This document shows, piece by piece, positions 9,101 to 17,207 of a DNA stretch of 64,000 nt. The stretch comes from a virus. The notes under the pieces were generated by a model. It worked only from the letters and a program-made list of their open reading frames with translations. It ran no database searches and was not told the DNA's origin. The stretch lies in IMG/VR virus record IMGVR_UViG_3300042197_002762, positions 62,001 through 126,000 of that record. One strand, 5' to 3'. Both the position numbers and the translations under genes were made by a program. Each line of letters starts with the position of its first letter. The stretch's first letter is position 1.

Positions 9101-10742
9101 CGCATTTAAAGAAGTCCAATCTGTTTTAAATCAATATTTAAAAAGTTCTGGAACTGTCAATACAGAGGCTTTATTAGCCCAGATTGATCAAAAACTAGCT
9201 GACGCAAAAGTTAATGACGCAACAAGATTAAAAATAGAACAACAATTAAAAGAAGAATCTTCTAAAGTAAATGGCGAGATTAAACTTTTAAAACAAGAGT
9301 CCGTACAAAATTTTAAAAAATTAGCTAAGGAACAGTTACAAAGAATTCTTATTCAAAAAATTGGTCAAGCCCAGGCTTTTGGGGGTGGGATAGATGAATT
9401 TTTGAATCCACGCGAGGCGGGGGAGGGTGCTTTTGATAAGGTTACAGAATCAGTAAAAGCATTCGATCAATTCGAAGGCCAACAAGCAGATTTTCGTTTT
9501 GATTACCGGCAGGGTACAAACGATTTTAGATATCAATACGGGGCAGCCCAAAGGGCTAGACAAGAAATGGCTCCAGAATTTGGTAGAGAGGCGTTAAAGC
9601 TTATTGGAAATTTACAAAATATTACAGGATACACACCAGACCCACAAGGCAAAGCTTTTCAAGCTGGAGTTACTGGCTTAGAAGAATTTTTAAGGAGAAG
9701 GGTCACTGAGCTACAAACTCTTGCTAAAGATCCAGGTACTGGCCAATTAGAGAGAGATGAAATTAATGCAGCTTTATCAACTATTCCCGAACTAGGCGGT
9801 CTTAAAACAATAGCAACATTACAAGTAGCTAGACAAACTGGCGCATTAGATGAAACACAATACGAAGCAATTACTAAAAAATATCAGGATCCAGTTTTAC
9901 AAGCTTTAAGAGAACGTGCAATTCAAGTAGGCGGAACTGAAGGGGCAGCATTATTAGAAGAAGTAAAAAAATTAGCTAAAGACCGAATAACAACAGAAGG
10001 CGCAGAACCTACTGTCGAAGCAATAAATACAACAAATAGTATTCTTAATGATATTTTAACATCTCCAGGAATTAATGGTCAAAGATCTAATGATGTTTCA
10101 GATGTTGGGGCCATTGCTGATAAATTATTAAAAAATGCACAATCGCCTACTATCAACCCACAACTAATAGGACAAGCAACTCCCGTTACGCCTACAACAA
10201 CTACAGCGGCTGCACCAACGACTCCACCTATTAGTCAAATTCCAGCAATTATTGATTTTACACCAGTAGTTTCAGCTGTTGCGATAGGTAACTCATTCTT
10301 ATCAAGTATCGCAGATTCAATATTAGATATTAAACAAATTCAAGACATCGATAAAGATTATGGTAATTATGATACCAGATCAAGAGAAAAAGAGGCTCTC
10401 AGCAAAATACAAAGTAAAAATGAGAATTTCACAAGTAAAATTCCCGCAACAACTGGAACCGTAGCAGGTATCGGGGGTGAAGTATTAGTTCAAAGTATTA
10501 ATACATTAGTAGAAGCTTTAAGACAGCAACCAGCCCAAAATAATTCTGCACAAAGCCAAGGCGTGACACAACCAAATATTCAAACAACAACAAATGCCCC
10601 AGTTACTTTAGTTGTAAATGCTGAAAGCTCCACAGATATTGCTACTGCTGTTGGTGAAGCTGTTCAAAATGCAATCCCGACAATTATTGACAAAGTAAAA
10701 GTAGCGCTTGGTCAAAAGGTTCCACCAAAGGCAGGGGGTTAA
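3192..10742 (+). CDS. Tail tape measure protein with inserted cargo-like domains
   Basis: At 2516 residues this is the largest gene in the window. Residues about 60-400 match the TP901-type tape measure core: alternating hydrophobic helices with Q/A/S-rich segments, and motifs such as AVAEAATEFSRQG and TTARGGAVIGNSFKTIF. From about 540 to 1325 five copies of a short motif, A-x-G-[YF]-[IV]-P-N-F-A, delimit separate folded segments. Two segments have PD-(D/E)XK nuclease-like residues: E643, D664, D690-A-K692, and E980, D1001, E1023-A-K1025. Residues about 1475-1550 form a glycine/alanine-rich hydrophobic stretch that could insert in a membrane. The remainder is coiled coil with a Pro/Thr-rich linker near 2320 and a Q/N-rich C-terminus. 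It sets tail length; at about 0.15 nm per residue the helical part implies several hundred nm. Nuclease folds are inferred from spacing only. Confidence 0.93.
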   Translation: MAAITLDIGGNTRRLDRDIQKTVNKVYNINLKTKGDQPLGRITGQVNEFNKSLDASNARVIAFGASAGIIFGVERAFTALLTSVVEVQKSLQDINVILNVSSKELQKFGGELFNIAKNTGQTFQAVAEAATEFSRQGLGLEETLKRTSEALILSRLSGLDTVKSVEALTAAVNSFASQAVSATEVVNKFATVDAAFAVSSADLADAVARVGSSAAQSGVSLNELIAIVTSAQQTTARGGAVIGNSFKTIFTRLQRTKVVSLLESLGVETVGAGGQVKSTIQLLQDLGTVYDTLGAQQQAYVAEQVGGVFQINILKAALADLGKEYSIYNNALNVSASATDQAVRRNEELNKTYAAQLNALQENARQLAAVGGERLFGPSIDRLVGGTNQLLSGFNESDAQGFGVTLGRGILDGLGQFIAGPGLVLIGGVLLKLFKDLANFATGSVKQLLGLNTASAQQRDLQASISQILSKNPQLIDLALQGQKGLNTVANQLLTSLQQQTVELQKQAALASQLSKAFIGAGVRISGGIPVAPTPGRPGKAAGYIPNFASPQNKIAETIGAYQAGYEPGRIFNKRLYDGQGGSFLATVNSAESFDTVVGPNGNKGTFVTPPNGFAAKGFVPNFAKSIKTDDSSKIFGAGRVFENAVGLAAGLQKEYFEDNFILDYEPNVWAGKQDIKKILGINQRTNYGDAKLSAQGNNLTSYLSKVIRYDSGLRGVQKVGNIKDFNQKFGLRKKIDISKRGPNNINLSQPGGGAVIIPGNKKGDGSKDRTVNIKARLSELKKVNSSIANVFANPNNKYGIDPKSKSDPIFSLKNVLIDTTEVLRSGTFGAQGKEERERKARNIASRFTSKSFASGFIPNFAQTPTQSNKVVELGDTTTNPLFRGKVSSLIYPQVSENKSKAQGETTYLGKKYRGLVSIAGINKKALKGEIPDLEANLDQLLLREANEFGRAIGGTEFLQSASELPNIGAAKGAVGVSFEGGLLTLLKRDVQKSAQNARIDFTQDRINSKFKSLFHGAPGTYEAKYSPSLTGEVLQKMLRGAGVGEVKRVKSGPGAGASMKQREAVLASINKDVAEGRITQPRRGNALEAEVRRRLPLMFPGSVKGAAAGYIPNFAAPLVRAVDDKELRMMLSKFGKGFSFQGKSSEQSALEFFGGSGTYMWDALSRPGEQMSDRQAYKQNIGRAKNWSTARKQSSWLVRYNRSKLKDSELLPDMETGGASVYGLPLSKDQIVWPIKQANGAGRIFEKDIPAFLSGQVNDAIKREREAGIPKNKIYLAQEKALTKTNPMGLGVFNKLQEPNAATRKTAMRSKGFASGYIPNFAIEDPDMQAADLGSSIGAVVAQLGFLAFGLQGAGEQYKQSLAELTKSNVNTAKINSKNLRESTSRRLLVGNTAAAQGGARIRPDGSRGRDFSNYTGGKTGKEFGDLRRASRSPLSQQRRDEAARELRAARAAERTAARGTGGQKFAAAGKAGGFGLALAGPILGETIKNAFGQETPGARQAGTVAGAAGEIAGFAGTGAIFGPVGAAVGTVVGSLLTIPKIVGAFASDFPELSNAAKKAGEELTKFSDSGAKLLTSFETLQKGLEDPGTSQEVINKASEEYAKILSGLSAEDQKRLSAAAKTGKLETEYAKILAEKTAELQSREAAASLGQATGDVESRNFMRNAASYLNYSPIVGGASAISQSLGGPGLQDYIDYYLPSLTGVGTESDKTNQAVFAQSLTQGKSGGDALKALEKAGGTGVVKQLNQIQTGDVGALEALLNKVIPEQEGKADIVAQFIAQANNNAQDFQNVVGSLGQSFLKTMETAKGAKTAADEMLAAQEAEAKKKKTAVEATNKIIENLERNIRVAQFAAESERALARSREKFARQELFADRFTRKTETAGAIVGTDAPLAQAFGLREEIATIAQSQIESIENIKFSFVDTINSSINDAFKDATGATISGARQDGTSKDVTKTNDQLSSQAFQQTRAFKEVQSVLNQYLKSSGTVNTEALLAQIDQKLADAKVNDATRLKIEQQLKEESSKVNGEIKLLKQESVQNFKKLAKEQLQRILIQKIGQAQAFGGGIDEFLNPREAGEGAFDKVTESVKAFDQFEGQQADFRFDYRQGTNDFRYQYGAAQRARQEMAPEFGREALKLIGNLQNITGYTPDPQGKAFQAGVTGLEEFLRRRVTELQTLAKDPGTGQLERDEINAALSTIPELGGLKTIATLQVARQTGALDETQYEAITKKYQDPVLQALRERAIQVGGTEGAALLEEVKKLAKDRITTEGAEPTVEAINTTNSILNDILTSPGINGQRSNDVSDVGAIADKLLKNAQSPTINPQLIGQATPVTPTTTTAAAPTTPPISQIPAIIDFTPVVSAVAIGNSFLSSIADSILDIKQIQDIDKDYGNYDTRSREKEALSKIQSKNENFTSKIPATTGTVAGIGGEVLVQSINTLVEALRQQPAQNNSAQSQGVTQPNIQTTTNAPVTLVVNAESSTDIATAVGEAVQNAIPTIIDKVKVALGQKVPPKAGG
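4812..7160 (+). repeat. Five A-x-G-[YF]-[IV]-P-N-F-A repeats inside the tape measure
   Basis: The copies are at residues 541-549 (4812-4838), 616-624 (5037-5063), 854-862 (5751-5777), 1108-1116 (6513-6539) and 1315-1323 (7134-7160). The core P-N-F-A is invariant. The spacings (67, 229, 245 and 198 residues between copies) are the size of single domains, so the motif behaves like a module boundary or processing/docking signal. Confidence 0.9.
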
Positions 10743-10747
10743 TTTAA

Positions 10748-12385
10748 ATGGCAAATTTATTATTTGATAATGTTGAAGTATTAGGTTACGATCATCAAAA
10801 TAATTTTTTTGGTGAAAGATCTTTATTTTATTCATCTTTAAGAACAATATCAATCCGTGGTTATATACTAGATTTGGTAAATAGTAGCGGTGTAAAAGGC
10901 GTCTTTAATAATGCGAAAGACATTATTAAATTAACTCAAGATTTCCAAGAAATAATAATTAATGGCGAAAACTTCGGCGTAGGTAAAGTAAAATCTTTTT
11001 CTGTTGATTCTGGAAATTGGGTTCGTTACACTCAATACGAAGCAACGATTGAAGTTTTATTAGAAGTCCCAATTGCAGATTTGGATTCCAAAGAATTTAC
11101 TGGAATAAATGTCGGCAATAAACAATTAAATTTAATTAAAAGTTTTTCGGAAAGTTTTTCTTTAAACTTTGACACGCAAAATAAAGTTTTAGGTGGAGAA
11201 CATTCTATTGATATAGAATATGATGCAGATAATAAAAACATTGATATTATAAGATTTGCCCAATCTTTAGCTACTGAATTATTAAAAACAATACCATCTA
11301 ATTCTAATATTGCAGAAGGCAATTATATTACTAGAAATAATTACAAAGTTTTAAATAGTGAAAACTATAATACTGTTACTGGCAAATGTGGTTTTAGAAG
11401 AACTTTTTCATATAGTACTTTAAATGCTAATAAGAATTACTCTTTTATTAGAACACACTCCGTTGAAATAAATGAAGATGGTATTGCGACTGCCAGCGAA
11501 AACTGTTCAATAAAAGCAGAATTTGATGTACCATCTTTATACGAAAATGCTTTAATTGGTTATAACGAACAAATCGCTGGGGTTTATTCTAGATGCAATA
11601 CGGTATTCCAAAACTATAAAACAAAATTTAATATTATCACAAATTTAAACCAGCAGTTTATTAGCAAATCTGTTCAAGTTAATAAATTCAATGGCACTAT
11701 TAATTTTACTATAAATTTTGATAACGATCCTAAAAAAATTAATTCTTCTTATATTTGGGAATATGTAAGTAATTTAGACAGAAGCGAAAATGGAGTATGG
11801 ACTACTTCCGAAAATGGTTCTGTTAAAGGAAATGGTAAAGTTGGTTCTATTGATAAATACAATAATGCTAATACTGGGTGGAATACAGCTAAGGGCGGTA
11901 TATTTGGTAGAGTAACATCTTTTTATAACAATGAAGCTACAAATAAAATTGGGGGAACTTTGAAAGAAATTAGTAAAACAATTAATCGTAATAAATACGA
12001 AGGTTTTATTAATTATAATTATACATATACAGACGATCCAACAATTAAAGATGGTTCTGATTCAGGTATTAAAAAAGTGGATATTGAAAAAACGGACACG
12101 GGACTTTTGCCAATCACAAAAGATTTTATTATACCAAATAGAACTTTTGCGTTAAATCAAAATAGAGATTTAAAACAACAGGGTACATATACTGTAAAAG
12201 TAAGTTTAGAAATTGGATGTACTTCTACTAATGTTCTTAATAGTTGGAATTATTTTACAAAAGCACAACAATATGCTGGGGGTAAACCAAATTTAGGTAA
12301 TGATGAATACTTAGAAGCAATTAATTATTCATCCAACGAAACAGATAGAACAATATCATACGAGGCAACTTATAAATATTCATAA
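10748..12385 (+). CDS. Distal tail/baseplate protein (paralogue of next gene)
   Basis: A 545-residue beta-rich, asparagine-rich protein right after the tape measure, the usual place of distal tail or hub proteins. Its first 120 residues (a G-x-x-F-Y start, then a domain ending near YEATIEVLLEVP) resemble the start of the next gene product, and both continue with F-S-x-x-F/F-D segments. The middle contains repeated segments of the form RTFSYSTLNANK and NCSIKAEFDVPS that look like tandem beta-sandwich modules. No enzymatic motif. It begins five bases after the tape measure stop and ends in a TAATATG junction. Confidence 0.5.
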   Translation: MANLLFDNVEVLGYDHQNNFFGERSLFYSSLRTISIRGYILDLVNSSGVKGVFNNAKDIIKLTQDFQEIIINGENFGVGKVKSFSVDSGNWVRYTQYEATIEVLLEVPIADLDSKEFTGINVGNKQLNLIKSFSESFSLNFDTQNKVLGGEHSIDIEYDADNKNIDIIRFAQSLATELLKTIPSNSNIAEGNYITRNNYKVLNSENYNTVTGKCGFRRTFSYSTLNANKNYSFIRTHSVEINEDGIATASENCSIKAEFDVPSLYENALIGYNEQIAGVYSRCNTVFQNYKTKFNIITNLNQQFISKSVQVNKFNGTINFTINFDNDPKKINSSYIWEYVSNLDRSENGVWTTSENGSVKGNGKVGSIDKYNNANTGWNTAKGGIFGRVTSFYNNEATNKIGGTLKEISKTINRNKYEGFINYNYTYTDDPTIKDGSDSGIKKVDIEKTDTGLLPITKDFIIPNRTFALNQNRDLKQQGTYTVKVSLEIGCTSTNVLNSWNYFTKAQQYAGGKPNLGNDEYLEAINYSSNETDRTISYEATYKYS

Positions 12386-12386
12386 T

Positions 12387-13994
12387 ATGAGTAATCAAGT
12401 AAAAATTCTATATAATGGTAAGGATGCTTTTAGTGGTATTTCAACAGTCCCATTTGTTTCGATTTCAAATGATTATATTGATTTTGGTACAAAATGGAAT
12501 CAAGTAACTAACATTACCTTAGAGGGGCAGTTAACTGGTAAATTTTTAGGACAAGCTTCTTATGGTTTACTTGCGGATGCGGCTAGAAAATTACATGAAA
12601 ATTTCAATCAAAACTATAAAACTTTATTAATTACAGAAAATGGTTCTGGATTATATACAGGACTTAATACAATTATTAATTCTATTAATATCGAACAATC
12701 TTCTTGGTATGGATTATTACCCTATTCAATTGATTTAACCGTATATGATTCTGGACTTTTTAAAGATTATTATGGAGTTGTGGAACCAGAAGAAACCTTT
12801 TCTTTTGACGAGGAAGACGGGGATATACTAAATCTTGTTCATTCAATTTCGGCAAAAGGTATTGTAGCTAAAAATAAAAATGCAATTGAAAATGCAAAAG
12901 AATGGGTTTTATCAAAAACAGGTAATTTTACCGGTATTTCGCCTATATTAATAAAAAATTTCAGAGCGGCGAGTAACAAACCATTTTTACTATATTCGAC
13001 ACAAGAGGTGGTAGATAGATTTAACGGTACGTATTCTTGGGAAGGAACATATAAAAAATCTACAAATTTAGAAAGTCCTAATAATGCTATTTTGAATTAT
13101 ACTGTAGATTTAAATTCTGGAATTGAAGACGGGATTGTTACGGCAAACATAAATGGCGGTTTAGAAGGTAATAATATCGAAGTTTTAAGAACTGAATACA
13201 ATAATTTAGATTTATATAACATATGCAGTGAAATTTGTAATCGCGTTTTTAAAGAGCCAATTTCTAACAGGCCAATATCACAATCAGTCGAAGAAACAGC
13301 AGAAGAAAACAGATTAGAGTTTAGTTCTACATATAATAATGATTACTCAGATCAATTAGTAAATAATTATACGGTTGATATTAATGAAGACTCTTTAAAG
13401 TGTATAAGAACCGTTACATTAAATTCTACAATATCATGTAAGTATGGTGATCTAGCCACAAAATGGCAAAAAGTAAATGATTTTTATAAAACTAAATTTT
13501 TTCCATATTCTCTAGCTTCAGAAGAATTTTTTTCAGAATTTGGTGCTGCGAATTTAAATCCCGTCCCATTAACAGAATCAATTAGTTTTGATAGTTTTAA
13601 TGCCCAAATTACTTATAACGCACAATATTCAGATAAGCCCCTAATTTTTAGCGCTGATATTTTAAATGTAAGTTCTAATGTTACATTTAATCCATCAATA
13701 TTTATTCATGTTCCTAATACATCAGCTTTTACAGCTAGAGAACACAATATTCAAAATTTAAGGTGTGCTAATAGATCAAAAGTTCAAATTTCTGTAACAG
13801 CTACGGCTAGAATGAACAAAAATATATCATCGGCGGAAAGCGCAGCTATTAGTGAAATTAATAGAATTAAATCAAACTATACAAATGGTCGTGCAAATCT
13901 ATTATTGGAAGACAGAAGCTTTTCAAGAAATAATGATATTAAGACTGTAACAATAAATGAAACATGGTCTTTTGATGGATCCCTAATCTCATAA
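12387..13994 (+). CDS. Distal tail/baseplate protein (paralogue of previous gene)
   Basis: A 535-residue protein with the same build as the previous product: an N-terminal domain in which a W/Y-rich strand leads to a DLTVYDSG segment, then an FSFDEEDGDI segment aligning in position with the FSLNFDTQNK segment of the neighbour, then repeated beta modules. This suggests an old tandem duplication. Translation is probably coupled through the TAATATG junction at both ends. Role inferred: distal tail ring or fibre attachment. Confidence 0.5.
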   Translation: MSNQVKILYNGKDAFSGISTVPFVSISNDYIDFGTKWNQVTNITLEGQLTGKFLGQASYGLLADAARKLHENFNQNYKTLLITENGSGLYTGLNTIINSINIEQSSWYGLLPYSIDLTVYDSGLFKDYYGVVEPEETFSFDEEDGDILNLVHSISAKGIVAKNKNAIENAKEWVLSKTGNFTGISPILIKNFRAASNKPFLLYSTQEVVDRFNGTYSWEGTYKKSTNLESPNNAILNYTVDLNSGIEDGIVTANINGGLEGNNIEVLRTEYNNLDLYNICSEICNRVFKEPISNRPISQSVEETAEENRLEFSSTYNNDYSDQLVNNYTVDINEDSLKCIRTVTLNSTISCKYGDLATKWQKVNDFYKTKFFPYSLASEEFFSEFGAANLNPVPLTESISFDSFNAQITYNAQYSDKPLIFSADILNVSSNVTFNPSIFIHVPNTSAFTAREHNIQNLRCANRSKVQISVTATARMNKNISSAESAAISEINRIKSNYTNGRANLLLEDRSFSRNNDIKTVTINETWSFDGSLIS

Positions 13995-13995
13995 T

Positions 13996-16900
13996 ATGGT
14001 AAATATAATCTCAGGTATGAATTTTTTGGTAGAAGCCTTGAATATCGATATTCAAGATATTCCTGCTGCATTTTCATTTAGAGCAAATCCTACATTTAAT
14101 ACTAATATCATATATCCTGACCCTTGGGCATCTGGGTCATCTTCTGGTATCTTAAATACAGTTGGCGGAAATGGTTTTTTTACTTATTCTGGGACAGGTA
14201 ATTTTAATGGAAACAATTATTTTAATTTAAATAAAAATTATTCTTTTAATAATTCTACAATATTTTTATCATATGAAAAGTTAAGATCTGGTAATGAAAT
14301 CTTATTATCTTCAATAACAGGAAATTCTTTTAATAACTCTTCTGGTTTTAATCTAGGGATTAATGACGCAAATAAATTATATTTAAAATATTGGAATAAT
14401 GTTGAAGGGCCATTTACTTTTACTTATAGTGGAATTTTATCAGATAAAAATATTATTGTAATTAATAGAAGTGATTCAATTATTACATTAGGACATTTTA
14501 ATAATAATACTTTTGAATTTTCATCACAAGAATTTGAAATTTTTCAAAATAATTTTATTAATAGTTCTAATTTATTTATTGGTGGTACGCCAAACCGTCC
14601 AAATTGGGATTTAAATAATCCATCTAATTTTAGTGGTTATATGGACAGATTGTATATATTTAATAATATACCATTTGTTTATGCTAATGTTTTATCTCGT
14701 GGACTGTTTTCTGAGCCAACTGGTTTCGCGGGGGAATTAGAAGAATACTGTTACACAACAGGATTTTTATCTGGATCTGGTTTTTCTTATTCTACAGTTA
14801 CTGGAGTTTTAGTTTCGGGTTTTCAAAGTGGAATTACTGGAATTACTGGCTATCAAGAAGTTATTTCAGGCAGTTCTTTTACTGGTATTACTGGGTATAG
14901 TGGAAAATATTTAGGTTCATATATTGATAATTGTGGAAATAATATTGACATAATAGAACAAGTTCCGCTTTCTGGTATTATATCAAATGAAATTACAATA
15001 ACGGTTCCTTTAACTGGAATTACTTTTGTAACTGGTTTTGTTGATGTCCCACTTATTGGTGTCGAAACTGGTATCCAAAATGTTTTTGTAACAGGACTTA
15101 TTTGTGATTCGTATTTCAATAATATTGGAGATGTTTTATATGCATATGATGAACCTTATTTATCATCTTTATCTTATAAAGAAATAAGCTTATTGACCAC
15201 TGTAAACCCAAATAAAATTGAGCCGACTGGTAATGATATTATTGAGATCTATGCCGAAAAATATCAACCTAAAACTTTAGAGTATAATAAAAATTTAGCT
15301 TACGATACTTTAAATGAAAATTATTTTTACATTGACCGAGAATTTAAACCTAATGAAGTTCTTATGTTCGGTAATGGTCAAGCTCTTATTGATAATGGAT
15401 ATGAACTTATTCCAAGCGGATATGAAATAATAAGAAGTCCTAATTTTGACTATTTTATTACAGGGACAACTGTAGAAACAAATAAATTTTTTGGAGCAAA
15501 AGATTATTTATTTTATGATTTTTTTAGTGGTAGATCTAGTTTTTACCCAAGATTGAGTAATATTTTTGGGGAAGTTTTTTATCAATCTAGTAATAGTGGT
15601 GTAGATGCTTTTGTTTTTAAAAATGGTCAAAAATTAATTAGTGGTATTGATTATTCTGTAGATAGATTAAATTCAGCGCAATTAATATATGGTTCTGGCA
15701 ATCGTGCAGAATTAGGTTGGAATTTAAATTTAAATGAAGATGGTGATTTGCTAATGGTATCTGATCGTGGCTCCCGTACTATTGCTCAAAATCTTTATAT
15801 ATATAATAAAGACTCTAATTCACAATGGAATTCATCTCAGACATTAACAGGTTTAATGAAGATTGTATGGACTGGGCCGAACTCAGTTATAAGTAGAGAT
15901 TTTGGATCCTATTTAAGTAAAAATGGTAAGGTATTGGTTGTTTTAAATTCTAAGGAAATAGATATTTTTACCGGTTCTAAAAATTCTAACTGGAGTTTAT
16001 GTAAAAATTTTAAATATTCTGCTAATTTTCCTTTGGGTTCTGTTTTTCATACACAGTCTGTCCAAATAACAGACGTTATTACCCCACTTAACGAAGTTAC
16101 CATGAATTACGATGGATCTTTAATTTTAGTTAACGCTCCAAGATTAAGTGGATATTCAGAGAATTCAAGGATTTTAATATTAACAGGTTCTTTAGAAAAT
16201 GGAGATTGGGTTCAAACTAGTTTTTTAGATACTTCATTATTATATATCAGGCCCTATTCTTTGAGACAGCTTAATTTAAATAATGATGGCACAATTTTAG
16301 GGATCGCTGAAAGATTTAGTGCTTGGCCAGGACCATTTGTTGGGCATGTTAGGATTTTAACTGGTTTTATTAATAATTGGAATTTATGTTCAATAATTAG
16401 TGGATCTGGTATTGGGGGCTCGTTAGCCATGTCTAATGACGCAAATATTATATGTACTAGCAACCCATATAGTGGAAATAATATTTCTCAGTATGGAGCG
16501 GGTGCAATTTATATATATACAGGATCAGTTTCTAATGGTTGGAATTTGAAACAAACTATTACGGGAAGTCATGATAATCGTGGAGATGCGATTGGTCGCA
16601 AAATAAAAATTTCAAACGACGGAAATACAATTTTATTCAATGCTGGAATAAGTAATAATACTTCGCCTACAAAAAATAGAATAATAAAATATAAAGGTAA
16701 TAAAAATATGGGGTGGTTACCAGATAATATTTATTATCCAAATAATTTTCAACAAGATAGTGAATTTATAAATTACGGTCAAAATATTGAATTAAATGGT
16801 TTGGGGAATGCTTTTATGACTACTGCTCCTACAACTACTATTTATCCAAATGAGAGTGTAGGGGCTCTTTATACATACGGAGAAGGAATGAATTTGTATT

Positions 16901-17178
16901 TTTTAAATGAAGAGTTTTCTAATCAATTAAATTATTTTATGGTTAAAGAAGTCGATCATTATAACAATTACGCATTAAATTCAGGAATTTCCGGTACTTT
17001 ACCGTTTAATAAACCATTTAATCACGGATGCTCTCAAGTTTATTATAATGGCATTAAACAAAAAATTGGAAATAATTATGTGGAAAATAGTCGATATGAT
17101 CTAATTTCTGGAACTTTTAACCAACCAAGTGAATTTCAAGAAGTAATTTATAATAATACTGACGATTTTTTTGTGTAA
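13996..17178 (+). CDS. Large tail fibre/adhesin with LamG-like and propeller-like parts
   Basis: A 1060-residue protein. Residues about 20-235 look like a concanavalin/LamG-type jelly roll (FSYSGTGNF, a YMDRLYIFNN ending typical of these folds). Residues 240-370 are rich in T-G and S-G dipeptides (GITGITGY), giving a fibre-like beta region. Residues about 570-940 have repeated blades with an N-[DG]-x-G-x-x-[IL] core followed by Y-x-x-G, resembling FG-GAP/beta-propeller repeats. This is a plausible receptor-binding or carbohydrate-binding virion protein. The final GTG TAA of the gene is also the GTGTAA motif that precedes the hub gene. Confidence 0.55.
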   Translation: MVNIISGMNFLVEALNIDIQDIPAAFSFRANPTFNTNIIYPDPWASGSSSGILNTVGGNGFFTYSGTGNFNGNNYFNLNKNYSFNNSTIFLSYEKLRSGNEILLSSITGNSFNNSSGFNLGINDANKLYLKYWNNVEGPFTFTYSGILSDKNIIVINRSDSIITLGHFNNNTFEFSSQEFEIFQNNFINSSNLFIGGTPNRPNWDLNNPSNFSGYMDRLYIFNNIPFVYANVLSRGLFSEPTGFAGELEEYCYTTGFLSGSGFSYSTVTGVLVSGFQSGITGITGYQEVISGSSFTGITGYSGKYLGSYIDNCGNNIDIIEQVPLSGIISNEITITVPLTGITFVTGFVDVPLIGVETGIQNVFVTGLICDSYFNNIGDVLYAYDEPYLSSLSYKEISLLTTVNPNKIEPTGNDIIEIYAEKYQPKTLEYNKNLAYDTLNENYFYIDREFKPNEVLMFGNGQALIDNGYELIPSGYEIIRSPNFDYFITGTTVETNKFFGAKDYLFYDFFSGRSSFYPRLSNIFGEVFYQSSNSGVDAFVFKNGQKLISGIDYSVDRLNSAQLIYGSGNRAELGWNLNLNEDGDLLMVSDRGSRTIAQNLYIYNKDSNSQWNSSQTLTGLMKIVWTGPNSVISRDFGSYLSKNGKVLVVLNSKEIDIFTGSKNSNWSLCKNFKYSANFPLGSVFHTQSVQITDVITPLNEVTMNYDGSLILVNAPRLSGYSENSRILILTGSLENGDWVQTSFLDTSLLYIRPYSLRQLNLNNDGTILGIAERFSAWPGPFVGHVRILTGFINNWNLCSIISGSGIGGSLAMSNDANIICTSNPYSGNNISQYGAGAIYIYTGSVSNGWNLKQTITGSHDNRGDAIGRKIKISNDGNTILFNAGISNNTSPTKNRIIKYKGNKNMGWLPDNIYYPNNFQQDSEFINYGQNIELNGLGNAFMTTAPTTTIYPNESVGALYTYGEGMNLYFLNEEFSNQLNYFMVKEVDHYNNYALNSGISGTLPFNKPFNHGCSQVYYNGIKQKIGNNYVENSRYDLISGTFNQPSEFQEVIYNNTDDFFV
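17173..17178 (+). promoter_or_regulatory. GTGTAA motif upstream of baseplate hub gene
   Basis: The last codon and stop of the previous gene form GTGTAAATTAAAT, 29 bases before the ATG at 17208. AAAGGAAAAAGGA lies between as a strong ribosome site. Overlap with coding sequence weakens the case for this copy alone. Confidence 0.3.
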
Positions 17179-17207
17179 ATTAAATAGGAATATAAAGGAA
17201 AAAGGAT

